A DNA stretch of 45,955 nucleotides from an uncultured Roseburia sp. (GCA_900753715.1 CAAEAE010000143.1:1-45955), one strand, 5' to 3'; positions 35,855 to 44,701 are shown, counted from the first letter of the stretch. The notes: generated from the letters alone by a model not told the origin. Numbers and translations are program-made.

Positions 35855-36937
35855 ATGAAGACGGATATTGAAGAATTATTAAAAAAAGATCCATATTCGA
35901 TGGGTAAAGCAGAAAAGGAACAGATGCTTTCCAAAAATCTCAAGGAACTTACAATGTATCATAGCGAGAATTGTAAGGAATATCGTAATATGTTGATGAA
36001 TCTTGGTGTAAAACAGGAAAATATTGAGAGTTATTATGAGATACCTACACTTCCGGTACGTTTATTTAAAGATTATGAATTAATGAGTGTTCCGCGAGAA
36101 GAAATTAAAAAAGTGATGACATCTTCAGGAACTAGTGGACAATCAGTATCTAAGATTTTTTTGGATACCAGAAATATAAAAGAACAATCAGCAGTATTGA
36201 CACATTTAATATCATCGTTTATTGGTAAGTCACGTCTACCGATGATCGTGTTGGATACAAAACTGGTAAAAAAAGATCGTAAAATGTATTCGGCAAGAGG
36301 TGCTGGAATTACAGGATTTTCCATGTATGGAAGAGATGTTTTTTATGCATTAGATGAAAATATGGAATTGGATGTTGAAGGAATCAAAGCATATTTGGAG
36401 AAACATGCGGGAGAGCCAATATTGATGTTTGGTTACACATATATGATTTGGCAGTATGTAGTATGCGAGATGGAAAAGAAAAATATTCATTTTCAAATTG
36501 AGGATGCTGTACTGTTTCATGTTGGTGGGTGGAAGAAATTAAAAGACCAGGCAGTGGACACCATGACTTATAATAAAAAGATTCAGGATATTTTTGGAAA
36601 CGTGCGGATTCATAATTATTATGGAATGGCAGAACAGTTGGGATCTATTTACATTGAGTGCGAACATGGTCATATGCATTGTTCTAATTATTCAGATATT
36701 ATTATCCGCAATCCAAAGGACTTTTCAGAACAGCCAATAGGTCAAAAAGGTCTGATGGAACTAGTGTCTATTTTACCAACCAGTTATCCGGGACATGTAC
36801 TTTTAACAGAGGATGAAGGCGAGATACTGGGTGAAGATGATTGTCCGTGCGGAAGAAAAGGAAAATATTTTAAAATATATGGACGTATTAAAAATGCCGA
36901 AGTAAGGGGGTGCAGTGACACATATGAAAAGCATTAA
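35855..36937 (+). CDS. LuxE-like acyl-protein synthetase (AMP-forming), copy 2
   Basis: A 360-residue paralogue of the LuxE-like gene at 26699, colinear along its length: DPYSMGKAEKEQML, MTSSGTSGQSVSK (adenylate loop, about residues 88-101), LMFGYTYMIWQ, NYYGMAEQLGSIYIECEHGH, and DDCPCGRKGKYFK. The first cysteine cluster is ECEHGHMHC here instead of ECECGH. The start is ATG 35855, 13 nt after the GNAT. Its end overlaps the LuxC-like gene by 23 nt, the same arrangement as copy 1. It should activate a carboxylate for its LuxC partner. Confidence 0.85.
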   Translation: MKTDIEELLKKDPYSMGKAEKEQMLSKNLKELTMYHSENCKEYRNMLMNLGVKQENIESYYEIPTLPVRLFKDYELMSVPREEIKKVMTSSGTSGQSVSKIFLDTRNIKEQSAVLTHLISSFIGKSRLPMIVLDTKLVKKDRKMYSARGAGITGFSMYGRDVFYALDENMELDVEGIKAYLEKHAGEPILMFGYTYMIWQYVVCEMEKKNIHFQIEDAVLFHVGGWKKLKDQAVDTMTYNKKIQDIFGNVRIHNYYGMAEQLGSIYIECEHGHMHCSNYSDIIIRNPKDFSEQPIGQKGLMELVSILPTSYPGHVLLTEDEGEILGEDDCPCGRKGKYFKIYGRIKNAEVRGCSDTYEKH

Positions 36938-38111
36938 TATGAAATATTTGGCAGGTGGCCCGATTGAGCAGGTAAAACCACTGCCGCCTTATGATGAGAA
37001 AATATGTACATTTTTGGCAGAGTTATCTAAAAAGTTACAGAAAGACAGAAGGGCAATAGCATATCCGGATGTATTATCCTTTGCATTTTTCTGCAGAAAG
37101 GCAAATATTGCAAAATTAAAGGCAGAGTTTGAAGATGGTTATGCACGCCTTGGAAGAGGACTTGCTTTTCACATTGCACCTTCGAATGTGCCGGTTAATG
37201 CAGCATTTACTTATGTGTTTGGACTGCTGGCGGGAAATGCAAATGTAGTTCGTGTATCCTCTAAGGATTTTGAACAGGTTAAAATTATTTGCGATGTGAT
37301 GCAGACAATGTTTGATGGTGGCAATTATGACGAAATCCGTGATATGACGGCATTTGTATCTTATGGTCACAGTCAGGAAATTAATGATAAGTTATCATTA
37401 ATGGCAAATTCCAGAATCATATGGGGCGGTGATACAACGATTGCGGAGATAAGAAAATCTCCAATAGGTTTCCGATGCACAGAATTAACATTTGCAGACC
37501 GTTATTCCTTTGGAATTTTAAATCCAATGAAAATAGCAGATGATAGTGAGGAAGAGGTAAAACGCCTTGCAGAGCAGTTTTACAATGATACTTATCTGAT
37601 GGATCAAAATGCTTGTTCTACACCGCATCTGATTCTGTGGAAGTCAGATAAAAGCAGTAAAGCAGAAGAAGGAAAGAAAAGATTCTGGAATGCAGTATAT
37701 AAAGAAGCAGGTAAGTATGACCTTGCAGATATCAAAGTCAGCGATAAGTATGTTATGACCTGCGAATATGCGATTGATCTAGAATGCATTCAGGAGTTAA
37801 AAAAATACGAAAATCTTTTGTATGTGATGACTCTGAAAGAATTGCCGGAGGACATCACGATTTTGCGCGGAAAATTTGGACTGTTTTTTGAATATGACAT
37901 TGAGGATTATAGTACAATAGCAGATCGTGTAACAAATAAGGTTCAAACTTGCGTTTATTATGGTGTGGAAAAGGATGAAATCCAAAAGATGGTACAGGAT
38001 AACCGCTTGATGGGAATTGATCGAATTGTCCCGGTAGGCTCATCGCTGGATATTGGAGTTATTTGGGATGGTTATGATATTGTGGGGCAGTTGAGTAGAA
38101 TTATTGGATAA
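36915..38111 (+). CDS. LuxC-like acyl-thioester reductase, copy 2
   Basis: A 398-residue paralogue of the gene at 27750. The nucleophile is Cys234 in DQNACSTP, and GRGLAFHIAPSNVPV, LLAGNANVVRVSS and IIWGGDTTI match copy 1. GTG 36915 with AAGGGGG just upstream is preferred; ATG 36924 is the alternative. It overlaps luxE-like copy 2, so the two proteins are made together. It predicts a second aldehyde-forming step, probably on a different acyl group than copy 1. Confidence 0.88.
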   Translation: MTHMKSINMKYLAGGPIEQVKPLPPYDEKICTFLAELSKKLQKDRRAIAYPDVLSFAFFCRKANIAKLKAEFEDGYARLGRGLAFHIAPSNVPVNAAFTYVFGLLAGNANVVRVSSKDFEQVKIICDVMQTMFDGGNYDEIRDMTAFVSYGHSQEINDKLSLMANSRIIWGGDTTIAEIRKSPIGFRCTELTFADRYSFGILNPMKIADDSEEEVKRLAEQFYNDTYLMDQNACSTPHLILWKSDKSSKAEEGKKRFWNAVYKEAGKYDLADIKVSDKYVMTCEYAIDLECIQELKKYENLLYVMTLKELPEDITILRGKFGLFFEYDIEDYSTIADRVTNKVQTCVYYGVEKDEIQKMVQDNRLMGIDRIVPVGSSLDIGVIWDGYDIVGQLSRIIG

Positions 38112-38128
38112 GTGAGGTTAGAGATAAG

Positions 38129-38842
38129 ATGAGAGTTGTAGATGCCGTTTGGGAAAAACGCAATTTAGGAGTAGAAGCAAAGACAATTCATTTTTCAATG
38201 GATGATAAAATAGAGGATGTTATAGAATGTCTGAAGAATACACATGCAGAATATATAGATGCGCGTGTACCATCACAGAGAACAGATATAACACATGCAC
38301 TTGCTGAGGCAAACTATGAATACATGGAAGATATCATTTCTTTTGTAAGTCCTTTGCAGGAAGTGGTCAGACCGAAGGTTATGCAGCGTATGTATGACGA
38401 AGTTAAAGTCTGTGAAGCAGATGATGAAGCAATTAAGGAGATTTTTGAAGAAATCAGAAAAGGTTTGTTTGCGACAGAGCGAATCAGTGTTGATCCACAT
38501 TTTACAGACAAAGCAGCAGGGCGATATAATAGTTGGATTCAGGAAGAATTGGGACGAGGCTCAAAATTATATAATTATGTATATAAGGGCGAACGTATCG
38601 GTTTTTTTGGATTAAAAGAGCGAGAAAAAGGTGTATATGACTCTTTATGGGGAGGTATATATGCTAAATACAGAAAGAGCGGAATTGGTGCAGTAGTCAA
38701 GGTGCCGGAATTTGTTAAAAGTTTGAATGGAAAGAAAGTCTATGCATATGTTTCATCAAATAATGTTAAACAGGTTAGAAATTTGATTACGAATGGATAT
38801 ACAGTTGAAAAAATACATCATGTTTTTGTGAAACATGAATGA
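38129..38842 (+). CDS. GNAT acyltransferase, WecD-like (aminosugar N-acyltransferase)
   Basis: A 237-residue protein. The N-terminal ~85 residues resemble the WecD-type domain (SFVSPLQEV linker; DARVPSQRTDITHALAEANY), and the C-terminal GNAT domain has ATERISVDPHFTDKAAGRYNSWIQEE, close to the WecD RFxxDPxF...YxxWI substrate segment. GGIYAKYRKSGIGAVV is the acyl-CoA-binding loop. WecD N-acetylates dTDP-4-amino-4,6-dideoxygalactose; here the natural substrate would be the 4-aminosugar formed by the DegT enzyme at 24802. It follows luxC-like copy 2 by 17 nt. The acyl group may be acetyl or the unusual product of the cluster. Confidence 0.75.
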   Translation: MRVVDAVWEKRNLGVEAKTIHFSMDDKIEDVIECLKNTHAEYIDARVPSQRTDITHALAEANYEYMEDIISFVSPLQEVVRPKVMQRMYDEVKVCEADDEAIKEIFEEIRKGLFATERISVDPHFTDKAAGRYNSWIQEELGRGSKLYNYVYKGERIGFFGLKEREKGVYDSLWGGIYAKYRKSGIGAVVKVPEFVKSLNGKKVYAYVSSNNVKQVRNLITNGYTVEKIHHVFVKHE

Positions 38843-38861
38843 TTAGGAAAGTTAACAGTTT

Positions 38862-40055
38862 ATGGAGAAAAAACGTATTGCAAAAGATTTGATATATTGC
38901 ATTGCCGCTGTAGGTATGATGAATGCAGTGTTGCAATTAATAGTCTATCCGATTATTAATAATAGGGTAGGCGAGGATGGATTTGGTCAAATGCTCTTTA
39001 TGCTGGGAATCTTAAATATTTTAGCACCTTCATTTGGTCAGGGCGTTGGAAATGCAAGACTCGTTTTACCAAGGAGAGAAAAACTGCGTAATCGTGACTA
39101 TAATATAGTAATTGCTGCACTTTCTCTTGTTTCGGCGGTTATTGCAATTGTTTTTGCAATTGAGAGAAAAGAAAGTTTAATAGGGATTTTGCTGTTTGCG
39201 TATGTTATTGTGATTTCGATTTATCGTATGTATGGAAATACAGAGTATCGATTTACTTTAGATTTTAAAAAACAATTTGTTTTTTATTTGGTTTTATCTA
39301 TAGGATATGTCGTGGGATTGTTATTGTTTTGGATGACGAAACAGTGGTATTGGGTCTTTATCATTGGAGAGACAATGGCAGTGCTTTATGTTGTGTTTAC
39401 TGGCAATATTTTTGGAAAACAGAAAGGACAAGAGTTAGAGAACCGGTTTCAGCAGATTCTAAAAAGTTCTGTGCTATTATCCGTATCTTATTTAGTAACT
39501 AATTTATTGTTGAATTTAGATCGTTTTATTCTATTGTATATGATTGACAGTAATGCTGTTTCACAGTATTATGTATTGTCATTGCTGGGAAAAACAGCGG
39601 CTATAGTTAGTGGACCGGTTAATAGTGTTATTATTGGATATATTACAAAAGACGATACAAAAATACGTTTTAAAAGCTATTTAAAAGGAGTGGCTTTACT
39701 ATTAGGTGTTGGAGCACTTTTTGTAGTAGCATGCAGTATTGTCACACCAATTTATATCAAATTATTATATCCGAATCTGTATGGTGCAGTTGAACAGTTA
39801 AATGTAATAGTTAATGCTGCACAAATCATTTATTTTGTAACAAATGTGTTGCTGATTATCATTCTTACAATGTGTGATATTAAATGGCAGTTTATCATTC
39901 AAGTGATATATGCTATAGTATTTATATGTAGTGCGATCATGTTGACAAAGAATGGAGGCTTAACCGGTTTTGCAATATCAGCATTTTGGTCAAGTATATT
40001 CTTTTTTGTGTTGACTGCTTTAGTAGGTTTACATTTTGCAAGAAAGAATAAATAG
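38862..40055 (+). CDS. Polysaccharide flippase-like membrane protein (MOP superfamily), short form
   Basis: A 397-residue, strongly hydrophobic protein with about 12 spans. IVYPIINNRVGEDGFGQMLFMLGILNILAP is the RfbX/Wzx-type first helix pair, and NLLLNLDRFILLYMIDSNAVSQYYVLSLLG the mid-protein pair seen in flippases. It is about 80 residues shorter than the flippase at 961. It probably moves a polyprenyl-linked sugar or oligosaccharide across the membrane, next to a GT2 that would make such a lipid. Its coding sequence is very AT-rich. Confidence 0.78.
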   Translation: MEKKRIAKDLIYCIAAVGMMNAVLQLIVYPIINNRVGEDGFGQMLFMLGILNILAPSFGQGVGNARLVLPRREKLRNRDYNIVIAALSLVSAVIAIVFAIERKESLIGILLFAYVIVISIYRMYGNTEYRFTLDFKKQFVFYLVLSIGYVVGLLLFWMTKQWYWVFIIGETMAVLYVVFTGNIFGKQKGQELENRFQQILKSSVLLSVSYLVTNLLLNLDRFILLYMIDSNAVSQYYVLSLLGKTAAIVSGPVNSVIIGYITKDDTKIRFKSYLKGVALLLGVGALFVVACSIVTPIYIKLLYPNLYGAVEQLNVIVNAAQIIYFVTNVLLIIILTMCDIKWQFIIQVIYAIVFICSAIMLTKNGGLTGFAISAFWSSIFFFVLTALVGLHFARKNK

Positions 40056-40118
40056 TATTCTCAACATAATCAGATAATGATTTAGTAATGTTTTGAAGAC
40101 ATGAAAGGAAAAGGGGAA

Positions 40119-41042
40119 ATGAAGAAGAAATTTTCAATCTGCATTCCGGTATATAAGAATGAGAAGAATTTGCCAATCACAATACCATATATTATACAGC
40201 ATTTAGATCTGTTTCAGGAATTTGATGTAGAAATTGTAATGGTCAATGACGGATCTCCGGATAATTCATATCAGGTTATGCAGGAATTTCAAAAACAATA
40301 TCCGGATATAATCAGAATTGCAACCCTGACCAGAAATTTTGGACAAGGTGCGTGCACACATTGTTGCTTAAGTATGGCACAAGGTGACGTGGTAGGCGTT
40401 ATAGCAGCAGACATGCAGGAACCATTGGAACTTTTTGTGGATATGCTTGAAGAGTGGAAACAAGGCTATAAACTTGTAATTGCTTCTCGAGAGGCACGAA
40501 ACGATAAAGGAATTGGAATTTGGTTTTCACAAGCATTACATAGATTCATTCATAAATATATTAATGAACGCTATCCGGTCGGGGGATTTGATTTTTTAGT
40601 TATGGATAGAGAAGTACTGGATAAGTATTTGCCATTGGATAGAGAAGATGCTTTTGGTCAGGTGAAGTTGTTATGGTTAGGATATGAGTATAAAGAGCTG
40701 AAATATACCAGAAGAGAGCGTGAAGTTGGTAAGAGTGGCTGGAAACTGGGAAAGAAGATAGAAACCGTTTTAGGAATATTGGTGGATTATTCTGCAAAAC
40801 CGATTCACTTTTTGATGGGTACAGGAGTGTTTTTGACAGCAGGTGCCATAGTGGCCATGTTAGTATTATTGATTTTGGCAATATGTAAGGTTGCTCAAAT
40901 ATCATTGGTGGCTTTTATTATTCCGATACTGTTCTTTTTAGGGGGAGTTAATTTAACAGGGATTGGATTGATAGGTGAATATATCTGGCGTAATTTTGAA
41001 ATGAATAAAAATCTGCCTAGATTTGTAAAAAAGGAAGATTAG
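40119..41042 (+). CDS. Family 2 glycosyltransferase, GtrB/ArnC-like
   Basis: A 307-residue GT-A enzyme with two C-terminal membrane segments (about residues 228-292). ATG 40119 is chosen over ATG 40101 because AAGGAAAAGGGG (40105-40116) is its ribosome site and the domain starts immediately (FSICIPVYKNEKNLP). MVNDGSPDNS, LTRNFGQGAC and AADMQEPLEL (the DLQDPP-type motif), then KSGWKLGKKIETVL, place it with GtrB/ArnC enzymes that transfer a sugar to polyprenyl phosphate. In this setting it may load the acylated aminodeoxysugar for export by the neighbouring flippase and transfer by YfhO proteins. Confidence 0.88.
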   Translation: MKKKFSICIPVYKNEKNLPITIPYIIQHLDLFQEFDVEIVMVNDGSPDNSYQVMQEFQKQYPDIIRIATLTRNFGQGACTHCCLSMAQGDVVGVIAADMQEPLELFVDMLEEWKQGYKLVIASREARNDKGIGIWFSQALHRFIHKYINERYPVGGFDFLVMDREVLDKYLPLDREDAFGQVKLLWLGYEYKELKYTRREREVGKSGWKLGKKIETVLGILVDYSAKPIHFLMGTGVFLTAGAIVAMLVLLILAICKVAQISLVAFIIPILFFLGGVNLTGIGLIGEYIWRNFEMNKNLPRFVKKED

Positions 41043-41051
41043 GGTGAAGAT

Positions 41052-41756
41052 ATGCAATACACACAATTATTCTGCATTCCATATGCTGGCGGAAACGCCA
41101 GCTTTTTCAATAATTTAAAAAAGTATCTGGAAGATTCTGTAGAGGTATACAATTTGGAATATTCCGGACATGGTGCTCGCAGGAGAGAACCGTTTTATCG
41201 TGATTTTAAAGAGCTGTTGGCAGAAGTAAAAGAACAAATTGAGAGTCATAGGAAAAAAGATGTGCCATATGCAATTTTCGGTTACAGCATGGGAAGTCTG
41301 GCTGCCTATGAACTGGCAACCAACTATTTTGAAACTGACTTGCCTCAACATGTTTTTCTTGCAGCTCATGAACCTCCAGATCTGCCATTTAGGGGGAAAA
41401 AGTATGCATCACTGGATGATAGTGGCTTTTTAGACGCAATGGAACATTTTGGAGGAATAGACCGTAAAATGTTTGAAAACCAACGCTTTTTAGACATTTT
41501 TCTTCCACCAATGCGGGCAGATTATCAGTATTTGCAGGATTATCAGTGGGAAAAAGGACACAAAAAAATCTCCTGTGATGTTACCGTGTTTTATTCACCG
41601 GAAGATACGAAAACAGAAGATATGAGACAGTGGGAAAGACATGTGTATGGTAATACGCAATTTTTTGAATATTCCGGTAATCATTTCTTCTTAAAAGAAC
41701 ATGAACGGGAAATTGCGGAAAACATAAAAAGAAATATGGAAAATTATGACAAATAA
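41052..41756 (+). CDS. Type II thioesterase (GrsT/RifR-like alpha/beta hydrolase)
   Basis: A 234-residue hydrolase. The N-terminus LFCIPYAGGNASFF, the nucleophile elbow GYSMGS with Ser79, the HEPPDLP lid start and GNHFFL with His211 are diagnostic of the type II thioesterases that accompany NRPS and PKS carrier proteins. An Asp in YSPEDTKTED could complete the triad. It starts 9 nt after the GT2. No NRPS or PKS is in the window; its likely partner is the stand-alone ACP at 33507, which it would free of wrong acyl groups or from which it would release the product. No clear terminator follows. Confidence 0.88.
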   Translation: MQYTQLFCIPYAGGNASFFNNLKKYLEDSVEVYNLEYSGHGARRREPFYRDFKELLAEVKEQIESHRKKDVPYAIFGYSMGSLAAYELATNYFETDLPQHVFLAAHEPPDLPFRGKKYASLDDSGFLDAMEHFGGIDRKMFENQRFLDIFLPPMRADYQYLQDYQWEKGHKKISCDVTVFYSPEDTKTEDMRQWERHVYGNTQFFEYSGNHFFLKEHEREIAENIKRNMENYDK

Positions 41757-41790
41757 AAAAGATTGTAAAAAGGTAAAACATGGAAAAAAG

Positions 41791-41819
41791 TTGCTAAAAT
41801 ATAGCATGAAGTTTATAAT
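41791..41819 (+). promoter_or_regulatory. Sigma-A-type promoter for the FN3 protein
   Basis: TTGCTA (41791-41796), 17-bp spacer, TATAAT (41814-41819). Predicted start is near 41826, about 44 nt before ATG 41870. It separates the wall-protein gene from the biosynthetic operon. Confidence 0.62.
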
Positions 41820-41869
41820 AATTCTAACGGTGGCATAAAGTTGCCGAAATAATGAAAGGTAGGCATACC

Positions 41870-44599
41870 ATGAAGAATGCAGTAGTAAAAAAAGTACTGT
41901 GCTTGTCTTTATCCGCTGCGCTGATCTTAGGTGAATCAGCAACAGCACTTGCAGCAGGTAATACAACTGATGCACCGGAGACAGCAGTACAGGAGCAAAG
42001 TAGTGAAGTACAAGTAGAGACAGAACCGACACAGGAGGTTGAGGTTCCGGAAGAGACAGAAGAAGCAGGAGCAGCACAGGAAGTTGAGGTTCCGGAAGAG
42101 ACAGAAGCTTTAAGTGAGAAGATTGTTTCATTTACATCACTTGATACGGTTTCAGGTATCGGTTATGAAAAAGATTCCGATAGAATTATTTGGAACAAAG
42201 TACCAAATGCAACACAATACAAAGTAACAATTAAGGATGCAAGCACAGGCACAGAGGTTGAACAGACTACTACCTCTAATTGTTATTATTCTTGGAGTGA
42301 TCCAGGAAATTATACGGTAGAAGTAGTCGCAATCGATGAAGATGATGTATATACGATAGTAGAGAATCTGCCGGCAGCAACATTTTATGAGAATGAGGAC
42401 AATTATAAATATGACGAGCAGGTATGGACAAAAGGCACATATGGCGAAGCTTATGTGAGCCTTTATGCATACCCAAAGAGTGCAACAGCTGGAGTTGCTG
42501 CATTTGCAATTGCAGAAACACCACAGGAACCATATAAGACAACAAAGAGTACCATTGGTGCAATGTCCTACATTGAGATGAGTGAAACGGCAATGACATT
42601 TAGAGTAGGTATTCCGAAATTAATGTCCGGTGAATCTGTAAAGTGGGAATATTCTAATAACGAAGCATTTGTAAACGATCAGCAGAATGGACTTTTTGCA
42701 TATTCTGTTAATAATACAGAAGAAAATCTTGAACTTGGATATGCTGAGGCAAAAGTACCGGTAGATGATTTCTCAATGGGAGAAAAGTGCTATGTAAGAG
42801 CAAGAATTTACAGCGGTGATTATGAGCCGGCAGGCATGGAAGATATGACATGGTCACAGATTAGAGCTGCACGTTATGGAGCATATGTCACAGCAAATCA
42901 TAAGCTTCCGAAAGCAGCAGTAAAATCTATAGCAACGGTAGTAACAAACAAATCTGTAATATTAACTGCACAATTAAATAATGGTTCCGTTACAGGATAT
43001 GAGTTTGCTAAGAAAGAAAACGGTAAGTGGAAAACATTAGAGAAACAGACAGAGGACACCTATCAGGATTCAGGTTTGACATCTAAGACTACTTATCAAT
43101 ATCGTGTAAGAGGATATCAGTATAATAAGCAGACAAAGAAGACAGTATATACTTCATGGAAGACTGTAAAAGCAACAACATGGGGAAGCAACTTGAATCT
43201 GAAAGCGAATGCTGAGAGTTCTAAAAAAGTAAAACTTTCATGGAATAAGATTTCCGGAGCTGAGGGTTATGAAATTTATCGCTTGGATACAACAAGTAAT
43301 ACAAAAACCATTACAAGTGGACAAGCGGTAGAGAATTTTGACGCATATACTCACGTTAAGACTCTGAAAAAAGGAAGTGCGAAATCATGGACTGATAAGG
43401 GAGTAACATCAGGAAATGCATATGGGTACATTGTACGTGCTTATAAGACAATCGGAAAGACAAAGAGCTATATTCAGGCTTATACATATGTTGATCTGAC
43501 AGCAGACAATGCTGCAAGTGATTTCTACTTTAACGATAGCTACTATAACAATAAAGGACAGTACAAGGTAACCTGGAAGAAGATTGCAGGATTAAAAGGT
43601 TATAGAGTAGAGAAGAAAGATGCTAAGACAGGCGCATGGACATATTATAAAAAATTAAAATCCAAAGCAACATCTGTAACATTGCCATCTGTTCCGGCCG
43701 GTTCAAAAGATGTTACTTACAGAATCCGTCCATATACATCTGAAAAGGTATATAGTGGAGTCACAACAAGTGTAAAAGCAAGACTTGCAACAGTAAGTAA
43801 TGTTAAAGCAACTGCAACCACAGAAGGAATTAAAGTAACCTGGAAACCGGTAGCAGGTGCAGATTATTACCGTGTATACCGTACAACCAGTCCGAAATAC
43901 ACATACAATAAAGATGCTAAGACATATAATTATTTTGGAAGCTATGAAACAGTATATGATGCTGCAATTAATACGAATGGTGCAGAACCGGAGCATAATT
44001 ACAGAGAGTATAACAGTGTAGGAACATTCAGAAATAGCAATATTAAGGATACTAGTGTAGTGGACAAGACCTTAACCTATACGGAAACAGACTATGATAA
44101 CAATGGTTATCCGATTGAAGTTGGCAAGGATGAAAAGGGCGATACCATATACAAGACCAAGACTGCTGTTTGGAACGAGGGTCCTCAGAAAGGTGTAAAA
44201 TACTACTATTATGTAGTTGCTTATGCAAAGGCTCCAAACGGCTCAGAACAGTCAGCAATTTGTACAAGTGCCGGAGATTCTAAAGCTGCTTCTGCTGTAT
44301 TTACAAGTGTAAAACCTAATAAGGTTAAGAAAATCACTTCTGCTAAGAGCAGCAAGAAAGGTAAGGTAACAATTAAGTATAAGAAGGCTAAGAGTGTATC
44401 CGGTTATGCAATCTACCGTGCAACCTCTAAGAATGGAAGTTATAAGTTAATTGCAAAGACTTCAAAGACATCTTATACAGATAAGAATCTGAAATCTAAG
44501 AAAACATATTATTACAAAGTGGGTACTTATAAGGCAACTGAAGCACAGGCTTATGTATATTCAGGCATGACTGGAGCTAAGAAAGTAAAAGTTAAATAA
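41870..44599 (+). CDS. Secreted fibronectin-type-III-like repeat protein
   Basis: A 909-residue exported protein. ATG 41870 is preferred over ATG 41852 because AAAGGTAGG lies between them at the right distance. Signal peptide: residues 1-29, ending ALAA. Residues ~30-85 are an acidic Glu/Thr/Pro spacer with a duplicated block. About five to six FN3-like units follow (starting near residues 86, 346, 441, 545, 642 and 815), shown by repeated V.W....A..Y.VYR and YYY.V.AY patterns. The end is strongly basic (GAKKVKVK) and there is no LPXTG. It is probably a wall-associated binding or scaffold protein with no visible enzyme domain. Confidence 0.8.
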   Translation: MKNAVVKKVLCLSLSAALILGESATALAAGNTTDAPETAVQEQSSEVQVETEPTQEVEVPEETEEAGAAQEVEVPEETEALSEKIVSFTSLDTVSGIGYEKDSDRIIWNKVPNATQYKVTIKDASTGTEVEQTTTSNCYYSWSDPGNYTVEVVAIDEDDVYTIVENLPAATFYENEDNYKYDEQVWTKGTYGEAYVSLYAYPKSATAGVAAFAIAETPQEPYKTTKSTIGAMSYIEMSETAMTFRVGIPKLMSGESVKWEYSNNEAFVNDQQNGLFAYSVNNTEENLELGYAEAKVPVDDFSMGEKCYVRARIYSGDYEPAGMEDMTWSQIRAARYGAYVTANHKLPKAAVKSIATVVTNKSVILTAQLNNGSVTGYEFAKKENGKWKTLEKQTEDTYQDSGLTSKTTYQYRVRGYQYNKQTKKTVYTSWKTVKATTWGSNLNLKANAESSKKVKLSWNKISGAEGYEIYRLDTTSNTKTITSGQAVENFDAYTHVKTLKKGSAKSWTDKGVTSGNAYGYIVRAYKTIGKTKSYIQAYTYVDLTADNAASDFYFNDSYYNNKGQYKVTWKKIAGLKGYRVEKKDAKTGAWTYYKKLKSKATSVTLPSVPAGSKDVTYRIRPYTSEKVYSGVTTSVKARLATVSNVKATATTEGIKVTWKPVAGADYYRVYRTTSPKYTYNKDAKTYNYFGSYETVYDAAINTNGAEPEHNYREYNSVGTFRNSNIKDTSVVDKTLTYTETDYDNNGYPIEVGKDEKGDTIYKTKTAVWNEGPQKGVKYYYYVVAYAKAPNGSEQSAICTSAGDSKAASAVFTSVKPNKVKKITSAKSSKKGKVTIKYKKAKSVSGYAIYRATSKNGSYKLIAKTSKTSYTDKNLKSKKTYYYKVGTYKATEAQAYVYSGMTGAKKVKVK
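42032..42106 (+). repeat. 30-bp direct repeat in the acidic spacer
   Basis: The 30-bp block at 42032-42061 recurs at 42077-42106 with a single difference (cag-gag versus cag-gaa), 45 bp apart and in frame. It encodes QEVEVPEETE twice. Confidence 0.85.
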
Positions 44600-44614
44600 G
44601 TAATATTCCATTAA

Positions 44615-44648
44615 GGAGAAGTCGGGATAAAAATCCCGGCTTCTTTTG
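44615..44648 (+). terminator. Strong rho-independent terminator
   Basis: GAAGTCGGGAT (44618-44628) pairs with ATCCCGGCTTC (44633-44643) around an AAAA loop, with one G-U wobble, then TTTT. It ends the FN3 gene transcript. Confidence 0.88.
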
Positions 44649-44701
44649 GTGTTAAAATTTTTCTTGCTAAATTCTTACAAATTTTCTAAAATTATTTACT
44701 T

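Noticed and set aside
41757..41869. Riboswitch or small RNA between the thioesterase and the FN3 gene
   Set aside because: Only a promoter and very short stems are visible; no known riboswitch core or long paired structure was recognised.
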